Source: Enorma sp964624825
GTDB taxonomy: Bacteria > Actinomycetota > Coriobacteriia > Coriobacteriales > Coriobacteriaceae
Length of the DNA: 64,000 nt
NCBI GenBank assembly: GCA_964624825.1
Contig: CAZUYD010000004.1
Span: 40,038-104,037 of the forward strand
Reading direction: 5' to 3'
The stretch's first letter is position 1. Each line of letters begins with the position of its first letter. Position numbers and translations under genes: made by a program. The notes beneath the pieces were generated by a model. That model was not told where the DNA came from. It saw nothing but the letters and a program-made list of their open reading frames with translations, and made no database searches. Positions 8,509 through 17,496 of this stretch are shown piece after piece.

Positions 8509-9612
8509 GTGAATTTCCTGAACATCTTCGAGGATCGCGTGGCGAGTATCTTCGGGGCTTCACGCGCACCGTTTTCATTTAAGAAGCTCGCCAAGCAGAC
8601 GGCGCGCGAAATGGAAAGCCAAACCCTCGTCGTCAATGGCACGAACACGGCTCCGGCGCTCTACACCATCCTCATCTCGGCAGCCGATGACTCCTTCATG
8701 GTTCCCTTCTATCCGCAGCTCGCACGCGAGGCAGGCGAGTTCATCAAGTCCCAAGCCGAAAAGAAGCGCTACGCCCTCGTAGGCGAGCCGCTCGTGAGAT
8801 TCATGATCGACCCCGCGCTCAAACCGGGCAAGTTCTCGGTGTTTGCCGAAAACGTCGACGGTCCCACCCTCGCGCGCCTCTATGAGGAGGAGCGCGCGTA
8901 CCATGCGGGGGTCTCTCAGAACTTTGGAAACAACGCGGCGCTTGATCGAAGCCGCCAGGCGCCTATGCCGTGCCCGCAAACCCCGCAGCCAGCCATGGCC
9001 GCCGCAAGCGCGCAATACGGCGTCGCCGCCGGAGGCGCCGCGCAAGGCGGAGCCGTTGGCTACCCCGCCGCACAACCGATCTCGCTTGCCAGCGATGCAG
9101 CCACGGCCGGCGCCGCTGCCGGAGGAGCCACCGCGGGAGACGCGATCAGCCCCGACCCGTTCGCGTCCGTGCCCGATGCAGAGCCCGTCCCGGTTCCGAA
9201 GACCATCACGCGCGATGCCATCGCCGGCGTGGGCGGCGCTGCCGCGACGGGCGCCGCGCTGGGTGCCGCCGCAAGCGCTGCGGGCATTGCCACGAATCTG
9301 GCCGGCACGCGCCCCCCTTCGCCCGCGCAGGCGACCGCCCAGCTCGTCGATGTGGTCACCGGTGATGTCTATCAGGTCACCGGGCCCACCTGCGTGGTCG
9401 GCCGCGAGCGCGCCGCCACCGACGTGGCGCTGCGCGACCCCAACGTATCGCGTCGCCACGCGCAGCTCATCTCGACCGGCACCGATTGGTCCATCGAAGA
9501 CCTCAACTCGACCAACGGAACCCTGGTGAACAACCGTCGCATCACGCGCTGCCCCCTGCGCAACGGCGATATGCTCACCTTCGGCTTGAGCACCTTTGAA
9601 TTCAGGAGTTGA
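8509..9612 (+). CDS. fhaA: FhaA-like protein: DUF3662 plus FHA domain
   Basis: A 367-residue cytoplasmic protein. The N-terminal ~125 residues (FLNIFEDRVASIFG through PALKPGKFSVFAENVD) match the DUF3662 module of actinobacterial FhaA; a long Ala/Gly/Pro-rich linker spans about residues 145-275; the last ~90 residues are an FHA domain with the phosphothreonine-binding pattern VVGRERAATDVALRDPNVSRR and LNSTNGTLVNNR. GTG 8509 is chosen because GGAAGG lies 9 bases upstream; a TTG at 8503 is too close. FhaA proteins bind phosphorylated partners and regulate cell-wall precursor transport in mycobacteria; the neighbours support the same role here. Confidence 0.88.
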   Translation: MNFLNIFEDRVASIFGASRAPFSFKKLAKQTAREMESQTLVVNGTNTAPALYTILISAADDSFMVPFYPQLAREAGEFIKSQAEKKRYALVGEPLVRFMIDPALKPGKFSVFAENVDGPTLARLYEEERAYHAGVSQNFGNNAALDRSRQAPMPCPQTPQPAMAAASAQYGVAAGGAAQGGAVGYPAAQPISLASDAATAGAAAGGATAGDAISPDPFASVPDAEPVPVPKTITRDAIAGVGGAAATGAALGAAASAAGIATNLAGTRPPSPAQATAQLVDVVTGDVYQVTGPTCVVGRERAATDVALRDPNVSRRHAQLISTGTDWSIEDLNSTNGTLVNNRRITRCPLRNGDMLTFGLSTFEFRS

Positions 9613-9617
9613 TGCCC

Positions 9618-10031
9618 ATGATCGATGTCATCCTGTTCATCGGCCGCATCGTACTGGTGCTCCTGCTGTATATCTTCCTCTTCGCGGTCATGAAGACCGG
9701 CGTGGGTCTGGTGCGCGGCCAGCGGCGCGATTCGGCCATCTGGACAATCGATGTGGACAAAGGCCCGCGCGGCATTCGCGGCATCCACGTGGACATGCTG
9801 GGACCGGTCATCGTGGGTCGCTCGCCTTCGTCCGACATCTGCATCAACGAGCCGTTCGTCTCGGCCTCGCACGCGCGCTTCTCGCTGCAAGGCCCCGCGC
9901 TCGTCATTGAGGACCTGAACTCGCTCAACGGCACGCTGGTAAACGGCCGGCAACTGCTCGAACCCGCCACGCTGCGCGAGGGCGACGAAGTGCAGATCGG
10001 CGATGTGGTAATGAAGGTGAACCGCCGATGA
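9618..10031 (+). CDS. fhaB: FhaB-like membrane-anchored FHA protein
   Basis: A 137-residue protein with one N-terminal membrane segment (ILFIGRIVLVLLLYIFLFAV, roughly residues 4-24) and a C-terminal FHA domain containing VIVGRSPSSDICINEPFVSASH and LNSLNGTLVNGR. FhaB proteins bring phosphothreonine recognition to the membrane near division and elongation machinery. AGGAG lies 9 bases before ATG 9618; ATG 9612 and TTG 9609 overlap the site. Its stop overlaps the PP2C start by four bases (ATGA), so translation is probably coupled. Confidence 0.88.
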   Translation: MIDVILFIGRIVLVLLLYIFLFAVMKTGVGLVRGQRRDSAIWTIDVDKGPRGIRGIHVDMLGPVIVGRSPSSDICINEPFVSASHARFSLQGPALVIEDLNSLNGTLVNGRQLLEPATLREGDEVQIGDVVMKVNRR

Positions 10032-11644
10032 CGGGAGAGGAGCACATCCTCACGCCGTCGGAAGAGCCGACGCCGCGCGACGCTGACGCAGCGCCTAGCA
10101 CATCACATGATGTGCCGCTACCTGCCGCCGGCGCGGGCGCCGATAGTGCGCCCGGCTCCCACGCGCCCGCGCGCACGACGAACTCGCCCCTGCCCCGCCC
10201 TGACACCACGGCAGAGATCGATGTGGCCCAGGTCGAGGCGAAGCTCAACAGCCCCGGCTCAACGCAGAGCTTCCCAGCCATCACCGAGGAGCGCATCGAG
10301 ACCGATTCCACCTACGATGCCGGCACGAGCACCGAGCTCATGTGGGGGGCGCGCTCTGACGTCGGCTGCGTTCGCACGCACAACGAGGACTCCTACCTGG
10401 TAAAATCGCCGCTCTTTTGCGTGTGCGACGGCATGGGGGGACATGCTGCCGGAGAGGTGGCGAGCTCGATCGCCGTCGAGACCGTCGCCAAGCTCGCCCC
10501 GCACGAGGCCGACCCGGCACGGCTCGCTGCCGCCATCGAGGCCGCCAACGCCGCCATCATCGAGGCCGCGGCGAACGGCCTGGGCAAGGCCGGCATGGGC
10601 TGCACGGCGACGGCCGCATACATCGAGGGCACCACCATGGCCATCGCGCATGTGGGCGATTCGCGTGCCTACCTGCTGCATGAAGGTACCCTTATCCGCG
10701 TCACGCACGATCACTCCTATGTGGAAGAGCTGATCGACGCCGGCGAGATCACCGCAGACGAGGCGCGCGTGCATCCCAACCGGTCGGTCATCACCCGCGC
10801 ACTCGGCTCCGACCCCGCCATGTACGCCGACCACTTCCAACTCAACATCGAAGAGGGCGACCGCCTCATCCTCTGCTCCGATGGCCTCTCGAGCATGATC
10901 CCCGATGCCGAGATCGAATCCATCGCCACCCAATCACCCACCGCGCAGATTTGCACCGACAACCTGGTCGATGCAGCGCTTGCTGCAGGCGGTGCCGACA
11001 ACGTGACCGTCGTCGTCGTTGACGTGGTGGATGACGGGCGCATCCGCGATATGACCCGCCGGCGCCGGCGTAATATACTCATCGCCGTGATCGGTTTTCT
11101 TACGCTGCTCGCGCTCGCGTTTGGCATCGGCGCGTTTGTAATTGCCAATTCGATCTTCTTGGGCGAGAACAACGGGCACGTCGCCATCTACCGGGGAATC
11201 CCCGACACATTTATGGGCATCGAACTCTACAGCCTCTTCGATGAGACCGCCATAGACCTCGATGACCTGCCCGATGATACGCAAAACCGCCTGCGCGCCG
11301 GTATTCGCCAATCGAGCATGACCGAGGCGCGCAACACCATCGCCCAGTACTGGAACCAGATCGATGCGCGCCAAACCCGCGCAGCCCAGGAAGCCGCTGC
11401 GATTGATGCGAGCACGGATGCGGAAGACGATGCATCGGATGCCGAGGATTCGTCGAGCGATTCGGACGGGAGCGACGCCTCATCTGCGAGCAACGCCGAC
11501 TCGTCCGACGATGCGGTGGATGACGCTGACGCAGACGATGCGGAGAGCGCAACCTCTAGCGACACGCAGTCGAGCGGCGCGCGCCTGGGCACCTCGGTGC
11601 AACAAACCGCTGTCGCCATGACAGTGAAGGGAGGCGATCGCTGA
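10028..11644 (+). CDS. pstP: PP2C-family Ser/Thr protein phosphatase (PstP-like)
   Basis: A 538-residue membrane phosphatase that should reverse phosphorylation by the two kinases of the cluster. A Pro/Ala-rich leader of ~105 residues precedes the PP2C domain at about 105-340, where the metal-binding motifs are visible: DVGCVRTHNEDS, CDGMGGHAAGE, GDSRAYL, CSDGLSSM and GGADNVTVVVVDV. One membrane helix follows (ILIAVIGFLTLLALAFGIGA, ~346-368), then an extracytoplasmic domain ending in an unusual Asp/Ser/Ala-rich tail of about 90 residues. The start overlaps FhaB and the last base of its stop is the first base of the next ATG, so the operon is very tight. Confidence 0.92.
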   Translation: MTGEEHILTPSEEPTPRDADAAPSTSHDVPLPAAGAGADSAPGSHAPARTTNSPLPRPDTTAEIDVAQVEAKLNSPGSTQSFPAITEERIETDSTYDAGTSTELMWGARSDVGCVRTHNEDSYLVKSPLFCVCDGMGGHAAGEVASSIAVETVAKLAPHEADPARLAAAIEAANAAIIEAAANGLGKAGMGCTATAAYIEGTTMAIAHVGDSRAYLLHEGTLIRVTHDHSYVEELIDAGEITADEARVHPNRSVITRALGSDPAMYADHFQLNIEEGDRLILCSDGLSSMIPDAEIESIATQSPTAQICTDNLVDAALAAGGADNVTVVVVDVVDDGRIRDMTRRRRRNILIAVIGFLTLLALAFGIGAFVIANSIFLGENNGHVAIYRGIPDTFMGIELYSLFDETAIDLDDLPDDTQNRLRAGIRQSSMTEARNTIAQYWNQIDARQTRAAQEAAAIDASTDAEDDASDAEDSSSDSDGSDASSASNADSSDDAVDDADADDAESATSSDTQSSGARLGTSVQQTAVAMTVKGGDR

Positions 11645-14556
11645 TGGGCAGCCGTCGCAACACGGAACTCATATTGCTGGTTGGAGCAGCCTTCCCCGTC
11701 ACGCTCCTGTACGCGCTCTACGTCGTCACCACGGGCGCCGCGCTCTCGTTCACCACGCTCGCCGTACCCCTCGGCCTGTTCGCCGCCTTCGCCGCGGCGC
11801 ACATCGCCGTGCGCTTCCTCGCCCCCGGCGCAGACCCGGCGATCCTTCCCGTCGTCTTCGCGCTCTCGGGCATCGGCATCACGTTCGTCACCCGTCTGGC
11901 GCCCAGCCTCGCCTTGACCCAGCTCATCATTCTCTTCGCGGGCATCGCGTTCATGGTGGTCACGCTCGCGCTGGTGAGAAACCTCGACGTGGTGAAGCGC
12001 TATAAGTACACGCTTGGGTTCATCGGCATCATCCTGCTGCTCCTGCCCATCTTCGTCGGCCAGGCGCGCGGCGGATCGAAGCTCTGGATCGACCTGGGCT
12101 TCACCACCATCCAGCCGGGCGAGTTCGCCAAGGTGTTCATTGTGCTGTTCCTGGCAGGATATCTGGCCGAGAACCGCGAGCTGCTCTCCATCGCCAACCG
12201 CAGCATTTTAGGCTTCAAGATTCCGCGGTTGCGCCTGCTCGCACCGCTCTTCGTTGTTTGGGGCATCTGCCTGATCATCGTGGCCTTCGAGCGCGACCTG
12301 GGTTCGGCGCTGCTCTTCTACACGCTCTTCCTCATCATGCTCTACGTGGCCACCGGGCGCATCTCATATGTGATCATCGGCATAGTGCTTCTACTCGTCG
12401 GCGTCTTCGGCATGTACCAGCTCATGGCGCATGTGCGCACGCGCTTCGAGATCTGGCTCGACCCGTTCTCGGATGCCCAAGGCAGCGGCTACCAGCTGGT
12501 GCAATCGCTCTACTCACTTGCAGACGGCGGACTTGTGGGCACGGGCATCGGCCGCGGTCTGGCTGATTACATCCCCGTCGTGGAATCCGACTTCATCTTC
12601 GCGGCCATCGGTGAGGAGTGCGGGCTGCTCGGCGGCTCCGCCGTGCTGCTGCTCTTCATGCTCTTCGCGGTGCGCGGCCTGACCACCGCGGCGCGCGCCA
12701 AGAGCGACCTCGCCGCGTTTTCTGCTACAGGCCTCACAGCCGCCATCTCGTTCCAAGCGTTTCTCATCGTGGGCGGCGTGACGCGACTCATCCCCCTCAC
12801 CGGCGTGACCCTGCCTTTCATGAGCCAAGGCGGCTCATCGCTGCTGGCCAGCTTCATCATCGTAGCGCTTCTGCTGCGCGCGGGCGATGAGGCGACCGGG
12901 CGCGAGGCCGAGCTTACCGGCACGGGCACCATGGTTCCCGTCGCCGCGGCCTCCGCGAATGCGAAAGGCGCCTCGCCGGCGCTCAGCCGTGCCGGCACCC
13001 GCATCTTCACGGGAGGCCAGCGCGGCGGCGCCCACAGCTCAGGCGTGATGGGAGGCTCGCACGCGCGCCCCGGCTCGCGCATGCGTCGCCGCCTGCTCGA
13101 CACGCCGGAATCGGGCGTGCTCGGGCGCGTCGCGCTCGCAAAGCGCCTCACGCGCACCGTGTTCCTCTTCACGGCGATCTTCGCCGTGCTCATCGGCAAC
13201 CTCACGTATATCCAGATCATCAAGGCCGACGATTACCGCAACATGACGGGCAACAGCCACACCATTGCCAAGCAAGCCTACATTCAGCGCGGCTCGATTA
13301 TCACCTCGGACGGGGTCACGCTTGCCGAGTCCGTCCAACAAGACGATGGAACCTATGTGCGCTCCTATCCCAACGGCAACTTGGCCGCCCATACGGTGGG
13401 CTATTACTCCACGGTGTACGGGACTTCCGGCATCGAGAGCAGCATGAACGACACGCTGACCGGCTCGAAGGATTACTCGAGCTGGGAGAACGCCATTCTT
13501 TCGCTGGCCGGGGTGTCGCAGCCAGGAAACTCGGTGGTGCTCACCATCGACTCGCGCATCCAGACGGCGGCCGAGCAAGCGCTGCAGGGTCTTAGCGGCG
13601 CCATCGTCGTGCTCGACCCCAGCACGGGCGCGGTGCTGGCTAAAGCCAGCTCGCCCACCTATGACAACACCGACATCGACTCGGTCCGCGCGAGCGACAG
13701 CGACGATTCGAGCGAGTACGACCGCACCACCCAGGCGCTGTACACGCCAGGCTCCACCTTTAAGGTGGTCACCCTTGCCGCAGCCCTCGAGACGGGAACC
13801 GCGACCCTCGACTCCGAGTACGACGCAAGCGCGGAGATCGAGATCGGCGGGGCTTCCGTCACCAACATCAACGGCAACGACTACGGCACCGTAAGCCTGC
13901 TGACCGCGTTCAAGTACTCGGCCAACACCGCGTTCGCAGAGCTTGCAACCGACGTCGGCGCAAGCAGCTTGGTGCAGTATGCGAACGCGTTCGGCTACGG
14001 GCAGTCGCTTGGCCAAGATTTCTCCACCACGGCCTCGATCATGCCCGATGCGGACGAGATGACCGCATGGGAGCTCGCCTGGGCAGGCGCCGGCCAGCCC
14101 GTCGGCCAAGATCACACTCCCGGTCCGCAGACCACCTGCATGCAAAATGCGGTTATCGCCGCGGCCATCGCCAACGGCGGCATTGTGATGAATCCCTACG
14201 TGGTGGAGCAGGTGCTCTCGCCCGACGGCACGGTCGTCAGCGAGACGCAGCCGCGCTCGCTCGGGCAGGCGGTAAGCGCCAGCACCGCCGCAGAGGTGGC
14301 GGAAGCCATGCTGGCCGTCGTCGAGGAGGGCTCGGGCTCAGACGCGCAGGTCAGCGGCGTGAAGGTCGCCGGCAAGACGGGCACCGCCGAGGCCACCTCC
14401 AGCAGCGTGAACTCAACCTTCATTGGCTTCGCGCCCTACGATAACCCAACGGTGGCCATCTCGGTGGTCATTGAAGGATATGACGAAAACGAAGTCTCGG
14501 CTGCATCGGTTGCAGGCAAGGTGCTTGCGGCCGCACTCGCCGTCCAAGGGTCGTGA
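11644..14556 (+). CDS. Fused SEDS glycosyltransferase (FtsW/RodA) and class B penicillin-binding protein
   Basis: A 970-residue fusion of two proteins that normally work as a pair in peptidoglycan synthesis. Residues ~1-425 are a SEDS polymerase with about ten helices and the segments GSGYQLVQSLYSLADGG and LPFMSQGGSSLLASF. After a Gly/Arg/Ala-rich linker a new membrane helix (~500-522) leads to a transpeptidase with Ser 704 of SxxK (TPGSTFKVV), SxN at 759 (YSANTAF) and KTG at 911 (AGKTGTAEA), all intact. In mycobacteria and streptomycetes rodA and pbpA are separate adjacent genes. No stop or frameshift lies in the linker, so the fusion is genuine in this sequence. Confidence 0.93.
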   Translation: MGSRRNTELILLVGAAFPVTLLYALYVVTTGAALSFTTLAVPLGLFAAFAAAHIAVRFLAPGADPAILPVVFALSGIGITFVTRLAPSLALTQLIILFAGIAFMVVTLALVRNLDVVKRYKYTLGFIGIILLLLPIFVGQARGGSKLWIDLGFTTIQPGEFAKVFIVLFLAGYLAENRELLSIANRSILGFKIPRLRLLAPLFVVWGICLIIVAFERDLGSALLFYTLFLIMLYVATGRISYVIIGIVLLLVGVFGMYQLMAHVRTRFEIWLDPFSDAQGSGYQLVQSLYSLADGGLVGTGIGRGLADYIPVVESDFIFAAIGEECGLLGGSAVLLLFMLFAVRGLTTAARAKSDLAAFSATGLTAAISFQAFLIVGGVTRLIPLTGVTLPFMSQGGSSLLASFIIVALLLRAGDEATGREAELTGTGTMVPVAAASANAKGASPALSRAGTRIFTGGQRGGAHSSGVMGGSHARPGSRMRRRLLDTPESGVLGRVALAKRLTRTVFLFTAIFAVLIGNLTYIQIIKADDYRNMTGNSHTIAKQAYIQRGSIITSDGVTLAESVQQDDGTYVRSYPNGNLAAHTVGYYSTVYGTSGIESSMNDTLTGSKDYSSWENAILSLAGVSQPGNSVVLTIDSRIQTAAEQALQGLSGAIVVLDPSTGAVLAKASSPTYDNTDIDSVRASDSDDSSEYDRTTQALYTPGSTFKVVTLAAALETGTATLDSEYDASAEIEIGGASVTNINGNDYGTVSLLTAFKYSANTAFAELATDVGASSLVQYANAFGYGQSLGQDFSTTASIMPDADEMTAWELAWAGAGQPVGQDHTPGPQTTCMQNAVIAAAIANGGIVMNPYVVEQVLSPDGTVVSETQPRSLGQAVSASTAAEVAEAMLAVVEEGSGSDAQVSGVKVAGKTGTAEATSSSVNSTFIGFAPYDNPTVAISVVIEGYDENEVSAASVAGKVLAAALAVQGS

Positions 14557-14600
14557 CGAACATGGCGTCGATGAGATACGTTGTCGCACAGGCGGGCGCA

Positions 14601-14621
14601 CGCGCATGCGAAACATGCGCG
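14601..14621. other. GC-rich hairpin between the SEDS-PBP and PknB genes
   Basis: CGCGCATG at 14601-14608 and its complement CATGCGCG at 14614-14621 form an 8-base stem with a 5-base loop (CGAAA). No T-run follows, so it is not a classical terminator. It may attenuate or process the transcript between the SEDS-PBP gene and pknB, the only gap above 100 bases in this operon. Confidence 0.45.
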
Positions 14622-14681
14622 CAGGCTGGCGCACAAGCGCAGGCCGGTGCGCCCACAATGGCTGGTTGTTAGGAGTTGAGC

Positions 14682-16505
14682 ATGGAACAGAAGGTCCTCG
14701 GGGGAAGGTACCTTATAAAGGACAAAGTGGGATCGGGCGGCATGGCCACGGTCTACCGGGCGCAGGACCAGGTTCTTGACCGCACGGTCGCGGTCAAGAT
14801 CATGCTGCCCCAGTATGCGGCAGACGCCACCTTCGCCGCGCGCTTCAAGCAGGAGGCGCAAGCGGCGGCCGGCCTTTCGAGCCCATACATCGTAGGCGTG
14901 TACGACTGGGGTAAAGATGGCGATACCTACTATATCGTCATGGAGTACCTACGCGGCACGGATCTCAAAAGCGGCGTACGCAGCCACGGCGCGCTCGATC
15001 CCAAGAAGGTCGCGCAAATTGGCTCGCAGATCTGCGCGGCGCTCTCGGTAGCCCATAAGCACGAAATCATCCACCGCGACATCAAGCCGCAGAACATCAT
15101 GGTGCTGCCCGACGGCAACATCAAGGTCATGGACTTCGGCATCGCGCGCGCCAAGAACAGCCACCTCACGCAAGACAACAATGTGCTGGGCACGGCGCAC
15201 TACGTAAGCCCGGAGCAGGCACGCGGCCAGGAGCTTGGCCCCACGAGCGACATCTACTCGCTCGGCGTGGTCATGTATGAATGCGCCACCGGCAAGGTGC
15301 CCTTCGATGGCGAGGATGCCATCTCGGTCGCCGTGAAGCAGATGAACGAGCTTCCCGTTCCCCCCACGCAGCTCAACCCCAATCTCGACGCCAACCTCGA
15401 GCGCATCATTCTCAAGTGCATGGAAAAAGACGCGGCCAATCGCTTCCAAAACGCCGACGAGCTCCGCCAGGCGCTCAACGCCTACCTCGCCGGTCGCCAG
15501 GTCGATGTTCCCGAGCCCACTCGCGTTCTTGCGGCAGGCGCGACCGAGACCCGCGTGCTGAGCGACCAGACACAGGCCATGGCGCGCGCCGATGCAACCA
15601 GCGCGGCGGTGCGCGGCGGTGCGAGCGCCTCATCGAGCGCTTCGGGCACCAGCTCATATAATGAGAAGAAAAAGGGCAAGGGCAAGGTTATCGCGGGGGT
15701 CATCGCGGCAATCGCGATCATTGGAATCATCGCGTTCATCGCCGTCTCCACGCTTGGATCGACCACCCAAACGGTCGAGGTCCCCAACCTGTTGGGCATG
15801 GATCAAGAGGCCGCTGTTGAAGAGCTTCGAAAATACGGACTCGACACCGGTCATGTCTCTGTTGGCTATAGCGATGAGTACGACGAGGGCGAGGTGATGG
15901 CGCAAACACCCAGCGCCGGGCAAACGGTGAACGAGGGCGATACGGTCGACATCACCATCTCGCAAGGACCCGAGCCGACGCAAACGACCACCGTACCGAA
16001 CCTCATTGGAATGACGCAGGAAGAGGCTGAGGAAGCGCTGCTTGCGCTGAACCTCGTGCCCTCGTCCTCGACGGAGGCGGACGACGCCACCAAAGGCACG
16101 GTTTTCGACCAAAGCCCCTCGAGCGGCGAGGAGGTGGAAGAGGGATCCGTCGTCACGTTCAAGGTCTCGAGCGGGCCAGAAACCACCAGCGTGCCGGGTG
16201 TCATTGGCTATAGCCGAAGCGAGGCCATCAACATCCTCACGAACGCCGGATTCGACTACAACGTCGAGTCGGGCGGATACAGCAGCCAATACGCTGCGGG
16301 CGTGGTGATGGATCAGAGCCCCGCCGGCACGGCAACGGCAGGAAGCACCATCACCATCTATGTCTCTGAAGGCCCCGAGCCAGAACCGGAGACGAGCACG
16401 TCGGATAACACGTCGTCGGCAACATCGCCCACGTCTCCTTCGTCGTCCACCTCAGGCAGCGGATCCGACGATGAAGACGACGCCAGCGCCAGCGCTGAAG
16501 AATAG
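14682..16505 (+). CDS. pknB: Ser/Thr protein kinase PknB with three PASTA repeats
   Basis: A 607-residue transmembrane kinase. The N-terminal kinase domain (~10-270) has glycine loop VGSGGMATVY, Lys 39 (VAVKI), HRD at 131-133 (IIHRDIKPQN) and DFG; this one is the canonical RD type, unlike the first kinase of the cluster. A linker and one helix (~337-360) precede three PASTA domains (~365-566), each starting VEVPNLLGM-, TVPNLIGM- or SVPGVIGY-like, which in relatives sense muropeptides or lipid II. A Ser/Thr/Glu-rich tail ends the protein. AGGAG lies 6 bases before ATG 14682. It closes the cluster and is followed by a strong terminator. Confidence 0.95.
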   Translation: MEQKVLGGRYLIKDKVGSGGMATVYRAQDQVLDRTVAVKIMLPQYAADATFAARFKQEAQAAAGLSSPYIVGVYDWGKDGDTYYIVMEYLRGTDLKSGVRSHGALDPKKVAQIGSQICAALSVAHKHEIIHRDIKPQNIMVLPDGNIKVMDFGIARAKNSHLTQDNNVLGTAHYVSPEQARGQELGPTSDIYSLGVVMYECATGKVPFDGEDAISVAVKQMNELPVPPTQLNPNLDANLERIILKCMEKDAANRFQNADELRQALNAYLAGRQVDVPEPTRVLAAGATETRVLSDQTQAMARADATSAAVRGGASASSSASGTSSYNEKKKGKGKVIAGVIAAIAIIGIIAFIAVSTLGSTTQTVEVPNLLGMDQEAAVEELRKYGLDTGHVSVGYSDEYDEGEVMAQTPSAGQTVNEGDTVDITISQGPEPTQTTTVPNLIGMTQEEAEEALLALNLVPSSSTEADDATKGTVFDQSPSSGEEVEEGSVVTFKVSSGPETTSVPGVIGYSRSEAINILTNAGFDYNVESGGYSSQYAAGVVMDQSPAGTATAGSTITIYVSEGPEPEPETSTSDNTSSATSPTSPSSSTSGSGSDDEDDASASAEE

Positions 16506-16530
16506 CGAGCACGCAACCGTCATCACCCGA

Positions 16531-16561
16531 TGGCAGTCAAACACCAGGTGTTAGACTGCCA
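16531..16561. other. 31-bp near-perfect dyad downstream of pknB
   Basis: Arms TGGCAGTC/GACTGCCA and inner arms AACACC/GGTGTT pair completely apart from one opposed A/A position and the central base. It sits between the pknB stop and the terminator and could be a protein-binding dyad or an RNA hairpin that stabilises the 3' end. Confidence 0.6.
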
Positions 16562-16577
16562 TCCTTATCCAGACAGG

Positions 16578-16615
16578 AGCAGGCCAGGGGTTTCACAGCC
16601 TCTGGCCTGCTTTTC
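16578..16615 (+). terminator. Rho-independent terminator of the FHA/pknB operon
   Basis: Stem AGCAGGCCAG at 16578-16587 pairs with CTGGCCTGCT at 16602-16611 and runs directly into TTTT. It lies about 70 bases after the pknB stop. Confidence 0.85.
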
Positions 16616-16947
16616 TGTTTTGAGTATTCCCGGTTTAGCGGCCTAGGGGGTCTAGCTAGCTTATGGACAGCGAGAACCTCCCTGAGAATAAGCACATCAG
16701 GAGATCGCGCCCCTCGGAGCCGGCCTTCCTGCCATCCACTTCGAGATCCTCGAATAGACACATCGGGAGATCGCGCCCCTCGGAACACAAGAGGAGGCTG
16801 CTGAAACCGTTCCGTACCGACGTGGCGGCTCCCCTGTCACAAGGCTGGCCTTTTCGAATCGTGACGCCACAAACCGATGCTCGACATCTGTGGGCACAAG
16901 CACATAGAAATGCAATTCAAGAGGCTGCCCTGATAAATAGAAGTACT
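16616..16947. other. Intergenic stretch with a repeat pair, no gene seen
   Basis: Between the pknB terminator and the GNAT gene I see no supported coding frame. It contains the first of the paired 35-36 bp duplications (16686-16786). The composition shifts from GC-rich to AT-rich near 16900, marking entry into the accessory stretch. Confidence 0.5.
16686..16786. repeat. Paired direct repeat, 35 bp with 31-bp insert
   Basis: Copies at 16686-16720 and 16752-16786 are 66 bases apart and share the core GAGATCGCGCCCCTCGGA. They agree at 31 of 35 positions and the four differences are all transitions. The intervening 31 bases are unrelated to either copy. One of seven pairs with this geometry in the window. 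Confidence 0.8.
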
Positions 16948-17496
16948 TTAACGCTCAGATTTTAGCAGCGCATAATAGCAAGCGTCACATACACCTTGGT
17001 TATTGCGATCAGAGCTGCGTAAAGTTCCCTCATACTTCATGCCGCATTTTTTCATGACTTTGCCTGAATTTGGGTTTCGTGGATCATGCCGACCCTCGAT
17101 ACGATTTACGCCTACGGTATCAAAAAGAAAATCCATGACTGCTGCTAATGCCTCTGACATGAAGCCGTTATGCCACCAAGTTCTTCCGATACAATAGCCG
17201 AGCTGTGCCATAGAAATATCTTCGTTCATATGCACTACAGATATACTTCCGATGGGCTCCCCTGTTTCTTTCAATACAATTGCCCATTGATAAAAGCTCT
17301 GGCTGTCATATGCTTTTATCCAGCCTTCTATAACTTCCTGACTTGTTTCCTGATCTGGATGGGGAGGCCACGTTAAGTATTTTGTCACCTCCTCGTCTGC
17401 TGCCCAATTGTTATACATTGCTGCGGCATCTTCGTATACAAACCTTCTCAAAACTAATCTCTTAGTTTCTAGCCTTTGCGTACCGCTATGTTTCAT
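16948..17496 (-). CDS. GNAT-family N-acetyltransferase (RimJ/RimL type)
   Basis: A 182-residue acetyltransferase that transfers acetyl from acetyl-CoA to an amine. It begins with LETKRLVLRRFVYEDAAAMY, typical of the RimJ/RimL-like branch, and has the central strand region EPIGSISVV followed by the WHNGFMSEALAAVMDFLF helix and NPNSGKVMKKCGMKYEG, the usual CoA-binding end. ATG 17496 is used because AGGAG lies 8 bases upstream; the frame's earlier ATG at 17559 lacks a site. The gene is clearly more AT-rich than its neighbours, suggesting acquisition from a lower-GC donor such as a Firmicute. Substrate unknown. Confidence 0.85.
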   Translation of the reverse strand: MKHSGTQRLETKRLVLRRFVYEDAAAMYNNWAADEEVTKYLTWPPHPDQETSQEVIEGWIKAYDSQSFYQWAIVLKETGEPIGSISVVHMNEDISMAQLGYCIGRTWWHNGFMSEALAAVMDFLFDTVGVNRIEGRHDPRNPNSGKVMKKCGMKYEGTLRSSDRNNQGVCDACYYALLKSER

